Both the position numbers and the translations under genes were made by a program. From Pseudomonadota bacterium (GTDB lineage: Bacteria; Pseudomonadota; Alphaproteobacteria; Rhodospirillales; Casp-alpha2): a stretch of 36,894 bases of DNA. Location of the stretch: positions 1 through 36,894 of the forward strand of contig JAQBYB010000023.1 of NCBI GenBank assembly GCA_027624235.1, in the 5' to 3' direction. The notes beneath the pieces were generated by a model. That model did not search any database and was not told the DNA's origin. It was given only the letters and a program-made list of their open reading frames with translations. This document shows positions 16,149 through 24,568 of this stretch, piece by piece. Each line of letters begins with the position of its first letter. Within the stretch, counting starts at the first letter, position 1.

Positions 16149-16168
16149 ACCTGACGGCAACCTGACGG
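16149..16168. promoter_or_regulatory. Tandem ACCTGACGG repeat one helical turn apart in the receiver/Atm1 divergent region
   Basis: ACCTGACGG occurs at 16149-16157 and again at 16160-16168, an 11-base period that places both copies on the same DNA face. It lies 91 bases upstream of the receiver GTG, next to an AT-rich tract (16178-16192). Direct repeats so spaced often bind OmpR-type regulators; none is adjacent. Confidence 0.3.
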
Positions 16169-16340
16169 AAAAACCCTATATATGATTATAAAATCTGTCT
16201 TTAGTCCTATACCGTCCCAGGGTAACCCTGCCCTAGCCCCTTCCCCCTTCCACGGGCATCCCGACCGACCTATATATAAGCACCGCGCCCGGACTTTCCG
16301 GGCGCCGCCGCACCAAGCCCGCACCAGCCAAGGATAAGCA

Positions 16341-18200
16341 ATGCGCTCCATGGACCCAGGACCGCCCAAATCCGGGCCCCGCAAGGATTGGCAGACGATC
16401 CACACCCTGCTGCCCTATTTGTGGCCGCCGGGCGAGGCCGGGCTACGCGTTCGCGTCGTTTTTGCCATGCTGTTGCTGGCGCTTGCCAAGGTCACCAACG
16501 TCGGCGTGCCGATTTTCTACAAACACGCCGTCGATGCGCTGAGCGCCAATACCGCCGCCGTCCTTACGGTGCCGGTGGCGTTGCTTGTCGGCTATGGGTT
16601 GGCCCGTGTTCTGGCCCAGACCTTCGGCGAGCTACGCGACGCCGTTTTCGCCAAGGTCGCGCAACGGGCGATCCGGCTGGCCGGTTTGAAGGCCTTCAAG
16701 CACCTGCACCGCCTCAGCCTGCGGTTTCATATGGACCGCAAGACCGGCGGCGTCAGCCGCGCCATTGAACGCGGCACCAAGGGTATCGAATTCCTGCTGA
16801 CGTTCATGCTGTTCAACGTACTGCCGACGTTGCTGGAAATCGTCATGGTCTGCGCTGTCTTGTGGAACCTTTACGGGGTCTGGTTCGCGCTGGTGACGTT
16901 CCTGACCATGGGCGCCTATATCGCCTGGACGCTGATCATTACCGAATGGCGGATCAAATACCGCCGGATCATGAATGACACCGATTCCGAAGCCAACACC
17001 AAGGCGATCGACAGCCTGCTCAATTTCGAAACCGTCAAATACTTCGGCAACGAAGACCACGAAGCCGAGCGCTTTGATACTTCCCTCAGGAACTATGAGG
17101 CGGCCGCCGTCAAAAGCAAGACCACCCTGTCGTATCTCAATATCGGCCAGGGCGCCATTATCGCCATCGGCGTCACCATAACCATGGTAATGGCGGGCAT
17201 GGGCGTTGTCGGCGGCACCATGACCATCGGTGATTTTGTCCTGGTCAATGCCTATTTGATCCAGTTGTTCCTGCCCTTGAACTTCCTTGGTTTTGTCTAC
17301 CGAGAGATCAAGCGCTCCCTGACCGACATGGAGACCATGTTCGAACTGATGCAGGAAAACGCCGAGGTCGAGGACAAACCCGGCGCCAAGCCGCTCGCCA
17401 TCAATGGTGGTGAGGTGGTGTTCGAGAATGTATCGTTTGCCTACGACTCCCGCCGGTCGGTTCTGGAAAAGGTTTCCTTCACGGTTGCGCCGGGCAAGAC
17501 CATCGCCATCGTCGGCCCGTCGGGGGCCGGAAAATCGACCATCTCAAGGCTGTTGTTCCGGTTTTATGACGCCACCGAAGGGCGCATTCTCATCGACGGC
17601 CAGGATATCCGCGACGTCACCCAAAAAAGCGTTCGCGCCGCCATCGGCATGGTGCCCCAGGACACGGTGCTGTTTAACGATTCCATCTATTACAACATCG
17701 CCTATGGCGCCCCCGGCGCGATGCCGTCAGACGTCGAGAACACCGCCAAGATGGCGCACATTCATGACTTCATCATGAGCCTGCCGGACGGCTATTCATC
17801 GACCGTCGGCGAACGCGGCCTGAAACTCAGCGGCGGCGAGAAGCAACGCGTCGCCATCGCCCGCACCATCCTCAAAAACCCGCGCATCATGTTGTTCGAC
17901 GAAGCGACCTCGGCGCTGGATACCCACACCGAACAGGAAATCCTGACCAGCCTCAAGGAAGTCTCCGCCGAGCGCACGACGCTGACCATCGCCCACCGGC
18001 TATCGACGGTGATCGATTCCGACGAAATCCTGGTGCTGGCGGACGGGCGCGCGGTTGAGCGCGGCAATCACGCCTCACTGCTGGATTTAGGCGGTGTCTA
18101 CGCCGGTATGTGGGCGCGCCAGCAAGAAGCACAGGAAGCGCTGGTGGCGTTGGAGCGAGCCGGCGAATTGGGGGTCTTGAAGGACGAGCCCGCCGAGTGA
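16341..18200 (+). CDS. Atm1-type ABC exporter (half-transporter)
   Basis: 619 residues: an exporter transmembrane domain with about six helices (roughly 35-330) and a nucleotide-binding domain. The latter has Walker A GPSGAGKST (about 392-400), Q-loop MVPQD, signature LSGGEKQR (about 496), Walker B IMLFDEATSALD (about 516-527) and H-loop IAHRLS. YKHAVDAL near the N-terminus, the LNFETVKYFGNE motif and the overall order match the Atm1/ABCB7/HMT1 family. That family exports glutathione-conjugated sulfur or heavy-metal species and supports iron-sulfur homeostasis. It acts as a homodimer in the inner membrane. AAGGA lies upstream of the ATG. TATATATA at 16271-16278 could be its -10 region. Confidence 0.92.
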   Translation: MRSMDPGPPKSGPRKDWQTIHTLLPYLWPPGEAGLRVRVVFAMLLLALAKVTNVGVPIFYKHAVDALSANTAAVLTVPVALLVGYGLARVLAQTFGELRDAVFAKVAQRAIRLAGLKAFKHLHRLSLRFHMDRKTGGVSRAIERGTKGIEFLLTFMLFNVLPTLLEIVMVCAVLWNLYGVWFALVTFLTMGAYIAWTLIITEWRIKYRRIMNDTDSEANTKAIDSLLNFETVKYFGNEDHEAERFDTSLRNYEAAAVKSKTTLSYLNIGQGAIIAIGVTITMVMAGMGVVGGTMTIGDFVLVNAYLIQLFLPLNFLGFVYREIKRSLTDMETMFELMQENAEVEDKPGAKPLAINGGEVVFENVSFAYDSRRSVLEKVSFTVAPGKTIAIVGPSGAGKSTISRLLFRFYDATEGRILIDGQDIRDVTQKSVRAAIGMVPQDTVLFNDSIYYNIAYGAPGAMPSDVENTAKMAHIHDFIMSLPDGYSSTVGERGLKLSGGEKQRVAIARTILKNPRIMLFDEATSALDTHTEQEILTSLKEVSAERTTLTIAHRLSTVIDSDEILVLADGRAVERGNHASLLDLGGVYAGMWARQQEAQEALVALERAGELGVLKDEPAE

Positions 18201-18237
18201 CGTAAGTCCTTCAAAGACTGTCACATTCTCGTGAGAA

Positions 18238-18267
18238 CGGCCCTGGCGCGGTTGCCGCGCCGGGCCG
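18238..18267 (+). terminator. Strong hairpin after the Atm1 gene
   Basis: CGGCCC-(T)-GGCGCGG pairs with CCGCGCC-GGGCCG across a TTG loop, 13 base pairs with one bulged T, about 40 bases after the stop. It is followed by CAAAAACTATTCT rather than a clean T-run. It may be a rho-assisted terminator or an mRNA-stabilising structure rather than a classical intrinsic terminator. Confidence 0.45.
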
Positions 18268-18320
18268 CAAAAACTATTCTATTGCCCAGTTCAGCCAACC
18301 CCAATGGGGAGACCACACCC

Positions 18321-18890
18321 ATGCAGAACCGAAGAAAATTTCTGACCGGCGCCTTTGCCGCGGGCCTCGGCCTCGCCGCCCTGCCGCTTACAATTCCCTT
18401 GGCGGCGCCGGCGCTGGCACGCTATGACGCGCCTGAGGGTTTTCACCACCAGGATTGGTTCATGCCCACCACCTTTGATCTCCGCAGGGACCAGGAAGCG
18501 GCGAAAGAATCCGGCAAGATGCTGACCCTGCTGTGGGAACAGGTTGGCTGCACCTACTGCAAGCAGATGCACGAAGTTGCCTTCCAATACGAAGAAATCA
18601 CCGATCTGGCGAAAGCCAACTTTTACATCGTTCAGATGGATATGCGCGGCGATCGGGAATTCATCGACTTGGGCGGCGAAAAGAATACCGAGGCCAAGAT
18701 CGCCCGAGCCAGCCGCGTTCAATTCACCCCGACGACCCAGTTTTTCGGCCCCGACGCCAAGGAAGCCTATCGCATGCCCGGCTACGCCAACCCGCCGGTG
18801 TTCAAGGCGGTCTATGAGTACGTCATCGAAAAAGGCTACGCGAACGAAACGTTCCAGGAATGGGTCAAAAAGAAAATCGCCAAAGGCTGA
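18321..18890 (+). CDS. SoxW-like Tat-exported thioredoxin-fold protein
   Basis: 189 residues from the ATG at 18321 (GGGGAG upstream); the longer frame from 18231 overlaps the hairpin and is not used. The N-terminus carries a twin-arginine signal, NRRKFLTG, followed by a hydrophobic stretch ending near APALA. The mature part is a thioredoxin-like fold with redox motif CTYC (C77, C80) in EQVGCTYCKQMHEVAF, and a cis-Pro loop at FTPTTQFF. It resembles SoxW, the periplasmic thioredoxin that helps keep SoxYZ reduced. The soxYZ genes 2 kb away support this, though they are on the other strand. A generic thioredoxin_7 protein is the alternative. Confidence 0.75.
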   Translation: MQNRRKFLTGAFAAGLGLAALPLTIPLAAPALARYDAPEGFHHQDWFMPTTFDLRRDQEAAKESGKMLTLLWEQVGCTYCKQMHEVAFQYEEITDLAKANFYIVQMDMRGDREFIDLGGEKNTEAKIARASRVQFTPTTQFFGPDAKEAYRMPGYANPPVFKAVYEYVIEKGYANETFQEWVKKKIAKG

Positions 18891-19000
18891 CCGGTCCGTA
18901 GCCGGTCCGTGTAAGGGTTTCCCCGAATTCACCGATCAAACACCTTTGTCTATAGTTAAAGTCTGGTTTGATCCTTTTAATTTGTAGAGGGCGGGGCCGC

Positions 19001-20407
19001 ATGAATAATAATTTTAAATGTGTTGTTGCGGTTTTGCTTTTTGCCGGACTGACCGCATCCGCGGCTGGGGCGCAGGAAACCAAAAAAGAAATCAAATCCG
19101 TCAAGGAAAACACCAGCCAGGTTCAGAAACTGAATGCCTTTGTTGACGACCTTCTTCGCGTCCACCAGTACCGCCTGAAAACCCAAAAAATCAACCAAAC
19201 GGAACGCATCGGCAGCTATCAGGGCATGCCGGATCATTACCGGGATGTCGAATACCATGACGCCGCAACCGGATTGCTGCTCAGCCGCATTCGCTGGGAA
19301 AACAAGACATCCGGCCTTCCTGAAATGATCGAAGTCTACTTTTACGACAAACAGGGCCGCGTCAGCGTCGATTATCTGGCGGTCTTCCTGCCGGGACACC
19401 GCAACGCGCCTTTCCAGGCCGTCGTCAATATCCACACCCACGATGACAGCCTCAGCGCCTTTCGCCAGTTCGACTTCTACGAAGACAGGCTTTATGAACG
19501 CTGCGAGGGGGACTTTTTCGGCCAAAAGGTTGATCTGCGGCTCGATGACATCGATATCCCGCCGGAACCGGAAGACGTTTCCCCTGAACTGTATACAGCC
19601 TGTTTCGGCTTGTTGCCGACGACGGTTGGCAACTACCTGAAACCCGCCGACCTGATTCCCGCCCTCAAGGAAGCCGCGCTGATGGGCGAAGAAACCGGCA
19701 TGACCCATGACACATTGGCTCGGCGGATTGCCGAGCTGGACCGCAAAATCACCGCCGAGCCAGACAATGCCGGACTGTACGCCAAGCGCGGACGCGATCA
19801 CCTTACGCTGTTTAATTTCTCTGAAGCCATTTTCGACTTCACCACCGCCATTGAACTCAACGACGACCTGGACGCCGCCTACTTCGGTCGCGGCATGGCG
19901 CATGGCCGCATCGGGGAAATCGACAAGGGCATCGCTGACCTATCCGTTTTCATCCGGCGCAACCCGGAAAGCTCCCTTGCCTACACCAAACGGGGCGTGC
20001 GCCGCATCTGGAAGAAGGATTTCAAGGGCGCGCGCAAAGACCTGTTGATGGCGACCTCCCTCGATGACACCAACGCCGAAGCCCATGACGACCTGGGCGT
20101 GGCGCTGGCGCAGTTAGGAGAAATTCAAGAGGCGCTTAACCACCTTCTCAAGGCCAAGGCCCTGGAACCCGGTTACCAAAAGGTCCACCACAATCTGGCG
20201 ATGGTCTATTTCATCGCCGGCGACCATGAACGGGCCTTGTCCGCCGCCAACGATTCCTTGCGGCTGCAACCACAGAACCGAAGCTCAATGTTCCTCAAAG
20301 GAAATATCCTGGGGAAAATGGGCCGCACCGCGGAAGCCGAAGAAGTAAAGGCAAACGCTGCGTTTCTTTCGGAAGGTAACTGGTCGGAACAATCCGCGAT
20401 CCGCTAG
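19001..20407 (+). CDS. Secreted TPR-repeat protein
   Basis: 468 residues from the ATG at 19001, chosen because a signal peptide follows directly (about 1-24, ending SAAGA) and GAGGGCGGGG precedes it. Residues about 30-200 form an alpha/beta domain I do not recognise (contains RIGSYQGMPDHYRDVEYHD and VVNIHTHDDSLSAFRQFDFY). Residues about 230-450 are five to six TPR units, e.g. AHDDLGVALAQLGEIQEALN and VHHNLAMVYFIAGDHERALS. It should be periplasmic and act as a scaffold. It is 110 bases downstream of the SoxW-like gene on the same strand, so a role in the same sulfur-related process is possible but unproven. Confidence 0.8.
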   Translation: MNNNFKCVVAVLLFAGLTASAAGAQETKKEIKSVKENTSQVQKLNAFVDDLLRVHQYRLKTQKINQTERIGSYQGMPDHYRDVEYHDAATGLLLSRIRWENKTSGLPEMIEVYFYDKQGRVSVDYLAVFLPGHRNAPFQAVVNIHTHDDSLSAFRQFDFYEDRLYERCEGDFFGQKVDLRLDDIDIPPEPEDVSPELYTACFGLLPTTVGNYLKPADLIPALKEAALMGEETGMTHDTLARRIAELDRKITAEPDNAGLYAKRGRDHLTLFNFSEAIFDFTTAIELNDDLDAAYFGRGMAHGRIGEIDKGIADLSVFIRRNPESSLAYTKRGVRRIWKKDFKGARKDLLMATSLDDTNAEAHDDLGVALAQLGEIQEALNHLLKAKALEPGYQKVHHNLAMVYFIAGDHERALSAANDSLRLQPQNRSSMFLKGNILGKMGRTAEAEEVKANAAFLSEGNWSEQSAIR

Positions 20408-20508
20408 AGCAAATCCCGAGCGGATGGTTACATCCGCGACGACGAATTTGCGTCTAAAACAAAGGCGTAGAGCATTTTAGGTGAACGCAAGTGAACCGGA
20501 AATGCTCT
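20404..20508. repeat. Composite palindromic intergenic repeat (REP-like)
   Basis: Two structured halves fill the gap after the TPR gene. First, GCAAAT (20408-20413) pairs with ATTTGC (20445-20450) around an inner perfect hairpin: GCGGATG, loop GTTA, CATCCGC (20419-20436). Second, TAGAGCATTT (20467-20476) pairs exactly with AAATGCTCTA (20499-20508). Elements with TAGAGCA…TGCTCTA ends are frequent between genes in alphaproteobacteria (general recollection, not checked). It could also act as a bidirectional transcription barrier between the convergent TPR and soxZ genes. Confidence 0.6.
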
Positions 20509-20529
20509 AGGAAGTCCTAAACCGGAGTC

Positions 20530-20862
20530 CTAGACAACCTTGACCTGAACCGTTTTCTTGTGGGTTTTCCCGAGGTCATCGGTCCATGTGAATTCCATCG
20601 GGCCGCTTTTGTCGGCGGCGACGAAAAACGACGTGTAGGGATTGGCTGAAATCCCCGGATGCCAGACGGCATTCAATACCTCGTCGCCGTTATAGCTGAC
20701 CTGCAGACGGTTGATGATCTCACGCGGGATCGCTTTGCCGGTTTTATTGTCCTTGCGCAGGCCCGATTCCATAGCATGCTTGACCAGGGTCTTGACCTCG
20801 AAGATTTCGCCCTTCTTGAGGCTTTTCGGGACCCGAATGCGCGGTTGGATGTCGATTGCCAT
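20530..20862 (-). CDS. soxZ: SoxZ, thiosulfate-oxidation carrier subunit
   Basis: 110 residues, the usual SoxZ length. The start at 20862 (MAIDIQPRIRVPKSLKKGE) has GGGAGG seven bases upstream; the longer frame overlaps soxY and is not used. The Ig-like beta sandwich motifs KGEIFEVKTLVKHAMESGLR and ISANPYTSFFVAADKSG are diagnostic. SoxZ pairs with SoxY to form the periplasmic carrier on which sulfur is bound and oxidised. It has no signal of its own and is co-exported with SoxY through the Tat system. It lies 13 bases downstream of soxY. Confidence 0.95.
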   Translation of the reverse strand: MAIDIQPRIRVPKSLKKGEIFEVKTLVKHAMESGLRKDNKTGKAIPREIINRLQVSYNGDEVLNAVWHPGISANPYTSFFVAADKSGPMEFTWTDDLGKTHKKTVQVKVV

Positions 20863-20875
20863 ACTCTCGCCTCCC

Positions 20876-21352
20876 TTAACCGCCACAACCGCCGAGGGTG
20901 ACCTTAATCCCCTGGCGAGCCAGGAAGGTCTCGCCTTTGCTGGTCTCCGCGGCGACGACAATTTTCTGCGATTGCGCCAGCCGGATCCTCAGTGAAATCT
21001 CCGCCTTGCCATTGCGCGGACTCAGGCGGTAGCTGCCGATGTACGGCAACGGGTTGCCTTCGGAAAACATGTGAATGGCGGTAACGTGATCGTCTGCCGT
21101 CATCGGGCCATCGACCGCGACCCGCATGGCGACGGCGGCGCCATTCTCGGCAATCTCGGGCAGCGTAATCTTGATCCGGCCATCTTTGAATTTCTTGTTA
21201 CCGAGGACCTTGGCCAAGGCCTCGGTCACCATTTCCGGCGTCGCCTCGGCGGCAAAGGGCGTCATCGTCAGCACCATCGCCCCGGCGCCGGTCATTTTAA
21301 GAAAGTCGCGCCGGTCGAAATGACCCGGCTCGACGGCTTGGCCCACCATCAT
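20876..21352 (-). CDS. soxY: SoxY, sulfur-carrier subunit with GGCGG swinging arm
   Basis: 158 residues from the ATG at 21352, chosen for the AAGGAG upstream. A Tat signal (FDRRDFLKMTGAGAMVL, about 12-28) leads to a mature Ig-like domain. The protein ends exactly in GGCGG: C156 is the residue that carries thiosulfate and its intermediates through the Sox cycle. All features of a functional SoxY are present. It is followed by soxZ with a 13-base gap. Upstream, 89 bases away, is the DsrE-family gene with an intervening hairpin. No soxXA, soxB or soxCD lies in the window, so those must be elsewhere if a full cycle operates. Confidence 0.96.
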   Translation of the reverse strand: MMVGQAVEPGHFDRRDFLKMTGAGAMVLTMTPFAAEATPEMVTEALAKVLGNKKFKDGRIKITLPEIAENGAAVAMRVAVDGPMTADDHVTAIHMFSEGNPLPYIGSYRLSPRNGKAEISLRIRLAQSQKIVVAAETSKGETFLARQGIKVTLGGCGG

Positions 21353-21380
21353 CGTTGTCTCCTTAAACACGTTCACCGCT

Positions 21381-21418
21381 TAGAAAAAGAATCAGCCCCG
21401 CCCGACGGACGGGGCTGA
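21381..21418 (-). terminator. Intercistronic hairpin with T-rich tail between dsrE and soxY
   Basis: Read on the minus strand: TCAGCCCCG, a nine-base loop, CGGGGCTGA, then TTCTTTTTC. A nine-pair GC-rich stem followed by a T-rich tract is an intrinsic terminator form. It sits between two genes of what otherwise looks like one operon, so it may attenuate expression of soxYZ relative to dsrE. Confidence 0.65.
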
Positions 21419-21441
21419 CCCGGAACCGTATCGAACCTGAA

Positions 21442-21906
21442 TTAAGGTTTGATATAAGTGTAGCCCTTCTGTTGAAGGTACGCCAGTTCGGCAACGCCGG
21501 ACGGCACAATGTCGTTGTCGAAAACTTCGTAAAGATCATCCGATTTAACTTTTTTGCTTGCGAGCGTATTGGCGCAGACGGCGAAGCTGACGTTCTGAGA
21601 CTTCAGGCTGGCGACGGCACTCTGAATCTTGCCCGGCGCCTTGGCGCTTTGCAGCAGGGAAATACCGTTGCCATGAATGACCACCTTGAGGTCCAGGTTC
21701 TTGGCGCCGACCGCATTGATGTGGTTCTGAATGTTTCTCATCGCACCCGCATACTTTTTGTCGTCCTTACCGCCGGGATAGTTGATGTGGTAGACGACTT
21801 TCTGCTTACCGTAGCGTCCGGCGGCGTCCGCCGAAGTGACCGAACCGATGAGCATCATAAACGCCGCGAACGACGCGAAGATGAATCCCATTCCAAATTT
21901 CCGCAT
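21442..21906 (-). CDS. Periplasmic DsrE-family protein
   Basis: 154 residues from the ATG at 21906 (GGGAGG five bases upstream). A Sec signal peptide (1-28, ending SADAA) precedes a DsrE/DsrF-like domain. The motifs VVIHGNGISLL (75-85) and FAVCANTL (108-115, C111) are family hallmarks; the single conserved Cys is the presumed persulfide carrier. Proteins of this kind recur beside sox genes and are thought to bind or relay sulfane sulfur in the periplasm. The location, just upstream of soxYZ and just downstream of the two-component regulator, supports a sulfur-trafficking role. Confidence 0.88.
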   Translation of the reverse strand: MRKFGMGFIFASFAAFMMLIGSVTSADAAGRYGKQKVVYHINYPGGKDDKKYAGAMRNIQNHINAVGAKNLDLKVVIHGNGISLLQSAKAPGKIQSAVASLKSQNVSFAVCANTLASKKVKSDDLYEVFDNDIVPSGVAELAYLQQKGYTYIKP

Positions 21907-22047
21907 AGAAACCTCCCTACATTTGTTTAACGGATGAATTCCCCAAGGCGATTCCGCCAAACCGGCGTCCTCGCCACGAGGCGGAAGTATAGTCAAAACC
22001 CTAGTTCTAAAATATTGGGGGATTCCCTTAGTAGGCCGATTCAGCCC

Positions 22048-22668
22048 TTATTTCAGATGAAACCCGCTCTGCACCGCCAAGGTGACCAGTTCGGCGAACG
22101 ACGACGCGCCGATCTTTTCCATGACATGGGCCCGGTGCGCCTCGACCGTTTTCTCGGCAATGCCTAAATCCTTGGCGACCCGGCGGTTGGGCCGGCCTAG
22201 CAGCAACATTTTCAGAACCTCGCATTCGCGCCGACTTAACCTTTCAAACCGCATACGTACCTCAGCGTCGACCGACAGGGTCTGCAACCGCTGCTCGCTT
22301 TCGGCCAGGGCGCGTTCAATCACTTCCAATAGCGCCTTTTCCTCAAACGGCTTTTCGACGAAATCCAGCGCCCCCAGCCGCATCGCCTCGACCGCCATCT
22401 GCACATCCCCGTGCGCGGTAACGATGACAACCGGAAGGTTGCTGCCGCGCACCGCCAATTCCTCCAGCAGCTCGATGCCGGACATGCCCGGCATCCGCAC
22501 ATCGGTGACAACGCACCCGACGCCGGGCGTTTCCGGCAATTCGGCCAGAAATGCATCGGCCGAGGCAAATCCCTTGGCCGGATGATCGACCGATTCGATC
22601 AGCCAGCAAAGCGACCGCAGCACCGCTTCGTCGTCATCGATCACAAAGACCTTTACGTTACGCACCAT
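22048..22668 (-). CDS. FixJ/TtrR-type response regulator
   Basis: 206 residues from the ATG at 22668, which overlaps the end of the kinase gene and has GAGGA eight bases upstream. The N-terminal receiver domain has D56 in VVTDVRMPG as phospho-acceptor, T in VVIVTAHGD and K in VEKPF. The C-terminal LuxR-type helix-turn-helix (about 140-206) contains LSRRECEVLKMLLLG and VAKDLGIAEKTVEAHRAHVM. It is the cognate partner of the adjacent sensor, by translational overlap. Likely targets are the downstream dsrE and soxYZ genes (inference from position). Confidence 0.9.
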   Translation of the reverse strand: MVRNVKVFVIDDDEAVLRSLCWLIESVDHPAKGFASADAFLAELPETPGVGCVVTDVRMPGMSGIELLEELAVRGSNLPVVIVTAHGDVQMAVEAMRLGALDFVEKPFEEKALLEVIERALAESEQRLQTLSVDAEVRMRFERLSRRECEVLKMLLLGRPNRRVAKDLGIAEKTVEAHRAHVMEKIGASSFAELVTLAVQSGFHLK

Positions 22669-24541
22669 GATCCGCTTCCTCATCAACATTCGGGTCGATC
22701 GCCGGAATTAAGAAAGTCACCGACAGCCCGCCGGTCTCGGCGGTTTCGGCCCATATCCGCCCGCCGTGGGCCTCGGCGATGGACCGGCAGATGGAAAGGC
22801 CGAGGCCGAGGCCGTTTTCCTTGGTCGTCATAAAGGGCTCCCAGATCTTTTCCAAGGCGTCGTCGGACAACCCCGGCCCGGTATCGCTAACCCGAACGGC
22901 GATCCCGGCATCTGACCCCGTCGTTACGATCTCCAGCCGGCTCGGCCTCCCCATGTTGTTGGAATTTGTTCCCGCCATGGCGTCGAGGGCGTTTCGGCCC
23001 AGGTTAATGATCATTTGTTCGATCTCGATCAGATCGCCCAGAACCGGCGGCAAGTTCGGCGCCAGTTCCAGCCTGAGGACGACACCGCTGTTACGCGCAT
23101 CGTGGCGAAACAACGTCACCGCTTCTTCGACGGCATGATTCAGGTCGACGGCCTCACGCCTGGGCTCGCGCTTGCGCATGTAACCGCGCACGCGGGCGAT
23201 AATCTGGGCGGCGCGCCCGGCTTGTTGGTTAATCTGGTTCAACGCCTCGCCCAGGTCGGAGGTATCGCCATTGTTACGCTGCAACCGCCGAATGCCGCCT
23301 TCGGCGTAATTGCGGATCGCCGACAGCGGCTGGCGAAGCTCATGCGCCAGACCCGACGTCATTTCGCCGATGACGCTGACCCTGGACACGTGCGCCAGTT
23401 CGGACTCGTGCTGGCGAACCTGTTCCTCGGCGCTTTGGCGTTCGTGGATTTCGTGCTCCAGTTCCCGATTAACCTCTGAAAGCTCCCGGGTTCGGCGCTG
23501 CACCAGGTATTCGGTGCGAATGCCGTGCAGGATAATCAGGACCATCAGCACCGACGCAAAAACAACCCATTCCAAATAGCGGGCCAATAAATCCAGAATT
23601 CCGGGCTTCTGACGCACATAGGGGCCGAGTTCCAAATCCCTGAACAGGTCATGCACGGGTTTGTAATCAAGCGGCACCGTCCATCCCGTGTACCCCGCCG
23701 CCAACATTTCGGGGCTATCCGAATTCAGGCTCAACAGCGCCAACGCCACCTTTTCCGAAAGCTCGGCGGCGACATGAGGCATCGCCGCCAGCGGCCATTC
23801 CGGATACAGCCGGGTCGACAGCAACATTTTATTACCGGCCAGCGTTTGTTTGTTGAGGATACGGAAATTTTTAATATCGATATTATCGGCCTCGGCCATG
23901 GTCTCCAGAATATCGGTGCGCACGGTTCCGGCGTCGACCAAGCCGTCACGAACCGCAAAAACGATATCGTCCTGCGGAAACCCAAAGGATCGTATTTCCT
24001 TAAAATCCTTAAAGGGGTCTATTCCGGCGGCCTTGAATTCGCGCCAGGCCATTTGAAACCCGCCAAAGGCCCTGGGCGCGACGGCGCCAAAAACCTTGCC
24101 CTTGAGGTCGCTTAATTTCTTGATGTCATTGCGATCCGCGCGGACAAAGATGGTGGCGCCATAGACGTTACTGATTCCGCCACTAATAGCTTTCTTGAGC
24201 GTCAAAATACGGTGAATTCCAACCGTTTCCTCCAACTCCACATATTGCCCCGGATTGGTGAGGACGTAGTCAATACTGCCGTCCCTGGTGGCTTGGCGCA
24301 GTTCCTGCAACCGCAAGGGCACGATCCGAAAGCTGGTATCGGCAATGCCGGTCGAAAGATAGCGCGCCATCGGCATCCAAGAACGCTGGGTGTGCTCGAC
24401 GCCACGGAAGGCCAGCACGCCGATGCGGAGCGTCTTTTCCCCAGCTTCCTTCGCCGCCACCGGTAAAGAGGCGACAACGAAGCCGCCAAACAGGACTGCG
24501 ATACCCGCCGTCAACGCGCTTCGGTTAATTAATCGGAACAT
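22658..24541 (-). CDS. TtrS-like sensor histidine kinase with PhnD-type periplasmic domain
   Basis: 627 residues from the ATG at 24541. The longer frame to 24664 is rejected because an intrinsic terminator for the upstream gene lies inside it (24569-24594). A signal/anchor segment (about 8-30) is followed by a periplasmic substrate-binding-like domain (about 37-310; KTLRIGVLAFRGVE, then YVLTNPGQYVELE, then DLKGKVFGAV). One membrane helix (about 330-350) and a coiled coil lead to the kinase core: H400 in GLAHELRQPLSAIRNYAEG, the N-box IINLGRNALDAM, and DTGPGL and GLGLGLSIC. This is the architecture of TtrS, the tetrathionate sensor. Tetrathionate or a related sulfur anion is a plausible ligand given the sox genes. 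The stop overlaps the regulator start by 11 bases. Confidence 0.88.
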   Translation of the reverse strand: MFRLINRSALTAGIAVLFGGFVVASLPVAAKEAGEKTLRIGVLAFRGVEHTQRSWMPMARYLSTGIADTSFRIVPLRLQELRQATRDGSIDYVLTNPGQYVELEETVGIHRILTLKKAISGGISNVYGATIFVRADRNDIKKLSDLKGKVFGAVAPRAFGGFQMAWREFKAAGIDPFKDFKEIRSFGFPQDDIVFAVRDGLVDAGTVRTDILETMAEADNIDIKNFRILNKQTLAGNKMLLSTRLYPEWPLAAMPHVAAELSEKVALALLSLNSDSPEMLAAGYTGWTVPLDYKPVHDLFRDLELGPYVRQKPGILDLLARYLEWVVFASVLMVLIILHGIRTEYLVQRRTRELSEVNRELEHEIHERQSAEEQVRQHESELAHVSRVSVIGEMTSGLAHELRQPLSAIRNYAEGGIRRLQRNNGDTSDLGEALNQINQQAGRAAQIIARVRGYMRKREPRREAVDLNHAVEEAVTLFRHDARNSGVVLRLELAPNLPPVLGDLIEIEQMIINLGRNALDAMAGTNSNNMGRPSRLEIVTTGSDAGIAVRVSDTGPGLSDDALEKIWEPFMTTKENGLGLGLSICRSIAEAHGGRIWAETAETGGLSVTFLIPAIDPNVDEEADHGA

Positions 24542-24568
24542 GGATTGTAGTATAATCGCATTGGCGAC

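Noticed and set aside
18231..18320. 30-codon extension of the SoxW-like gene
   Set aside because: It reads through a 13-bp hairpin and displaces the Tat signal from the N-terminus; GGGGAG sits before the ATG at 18321.
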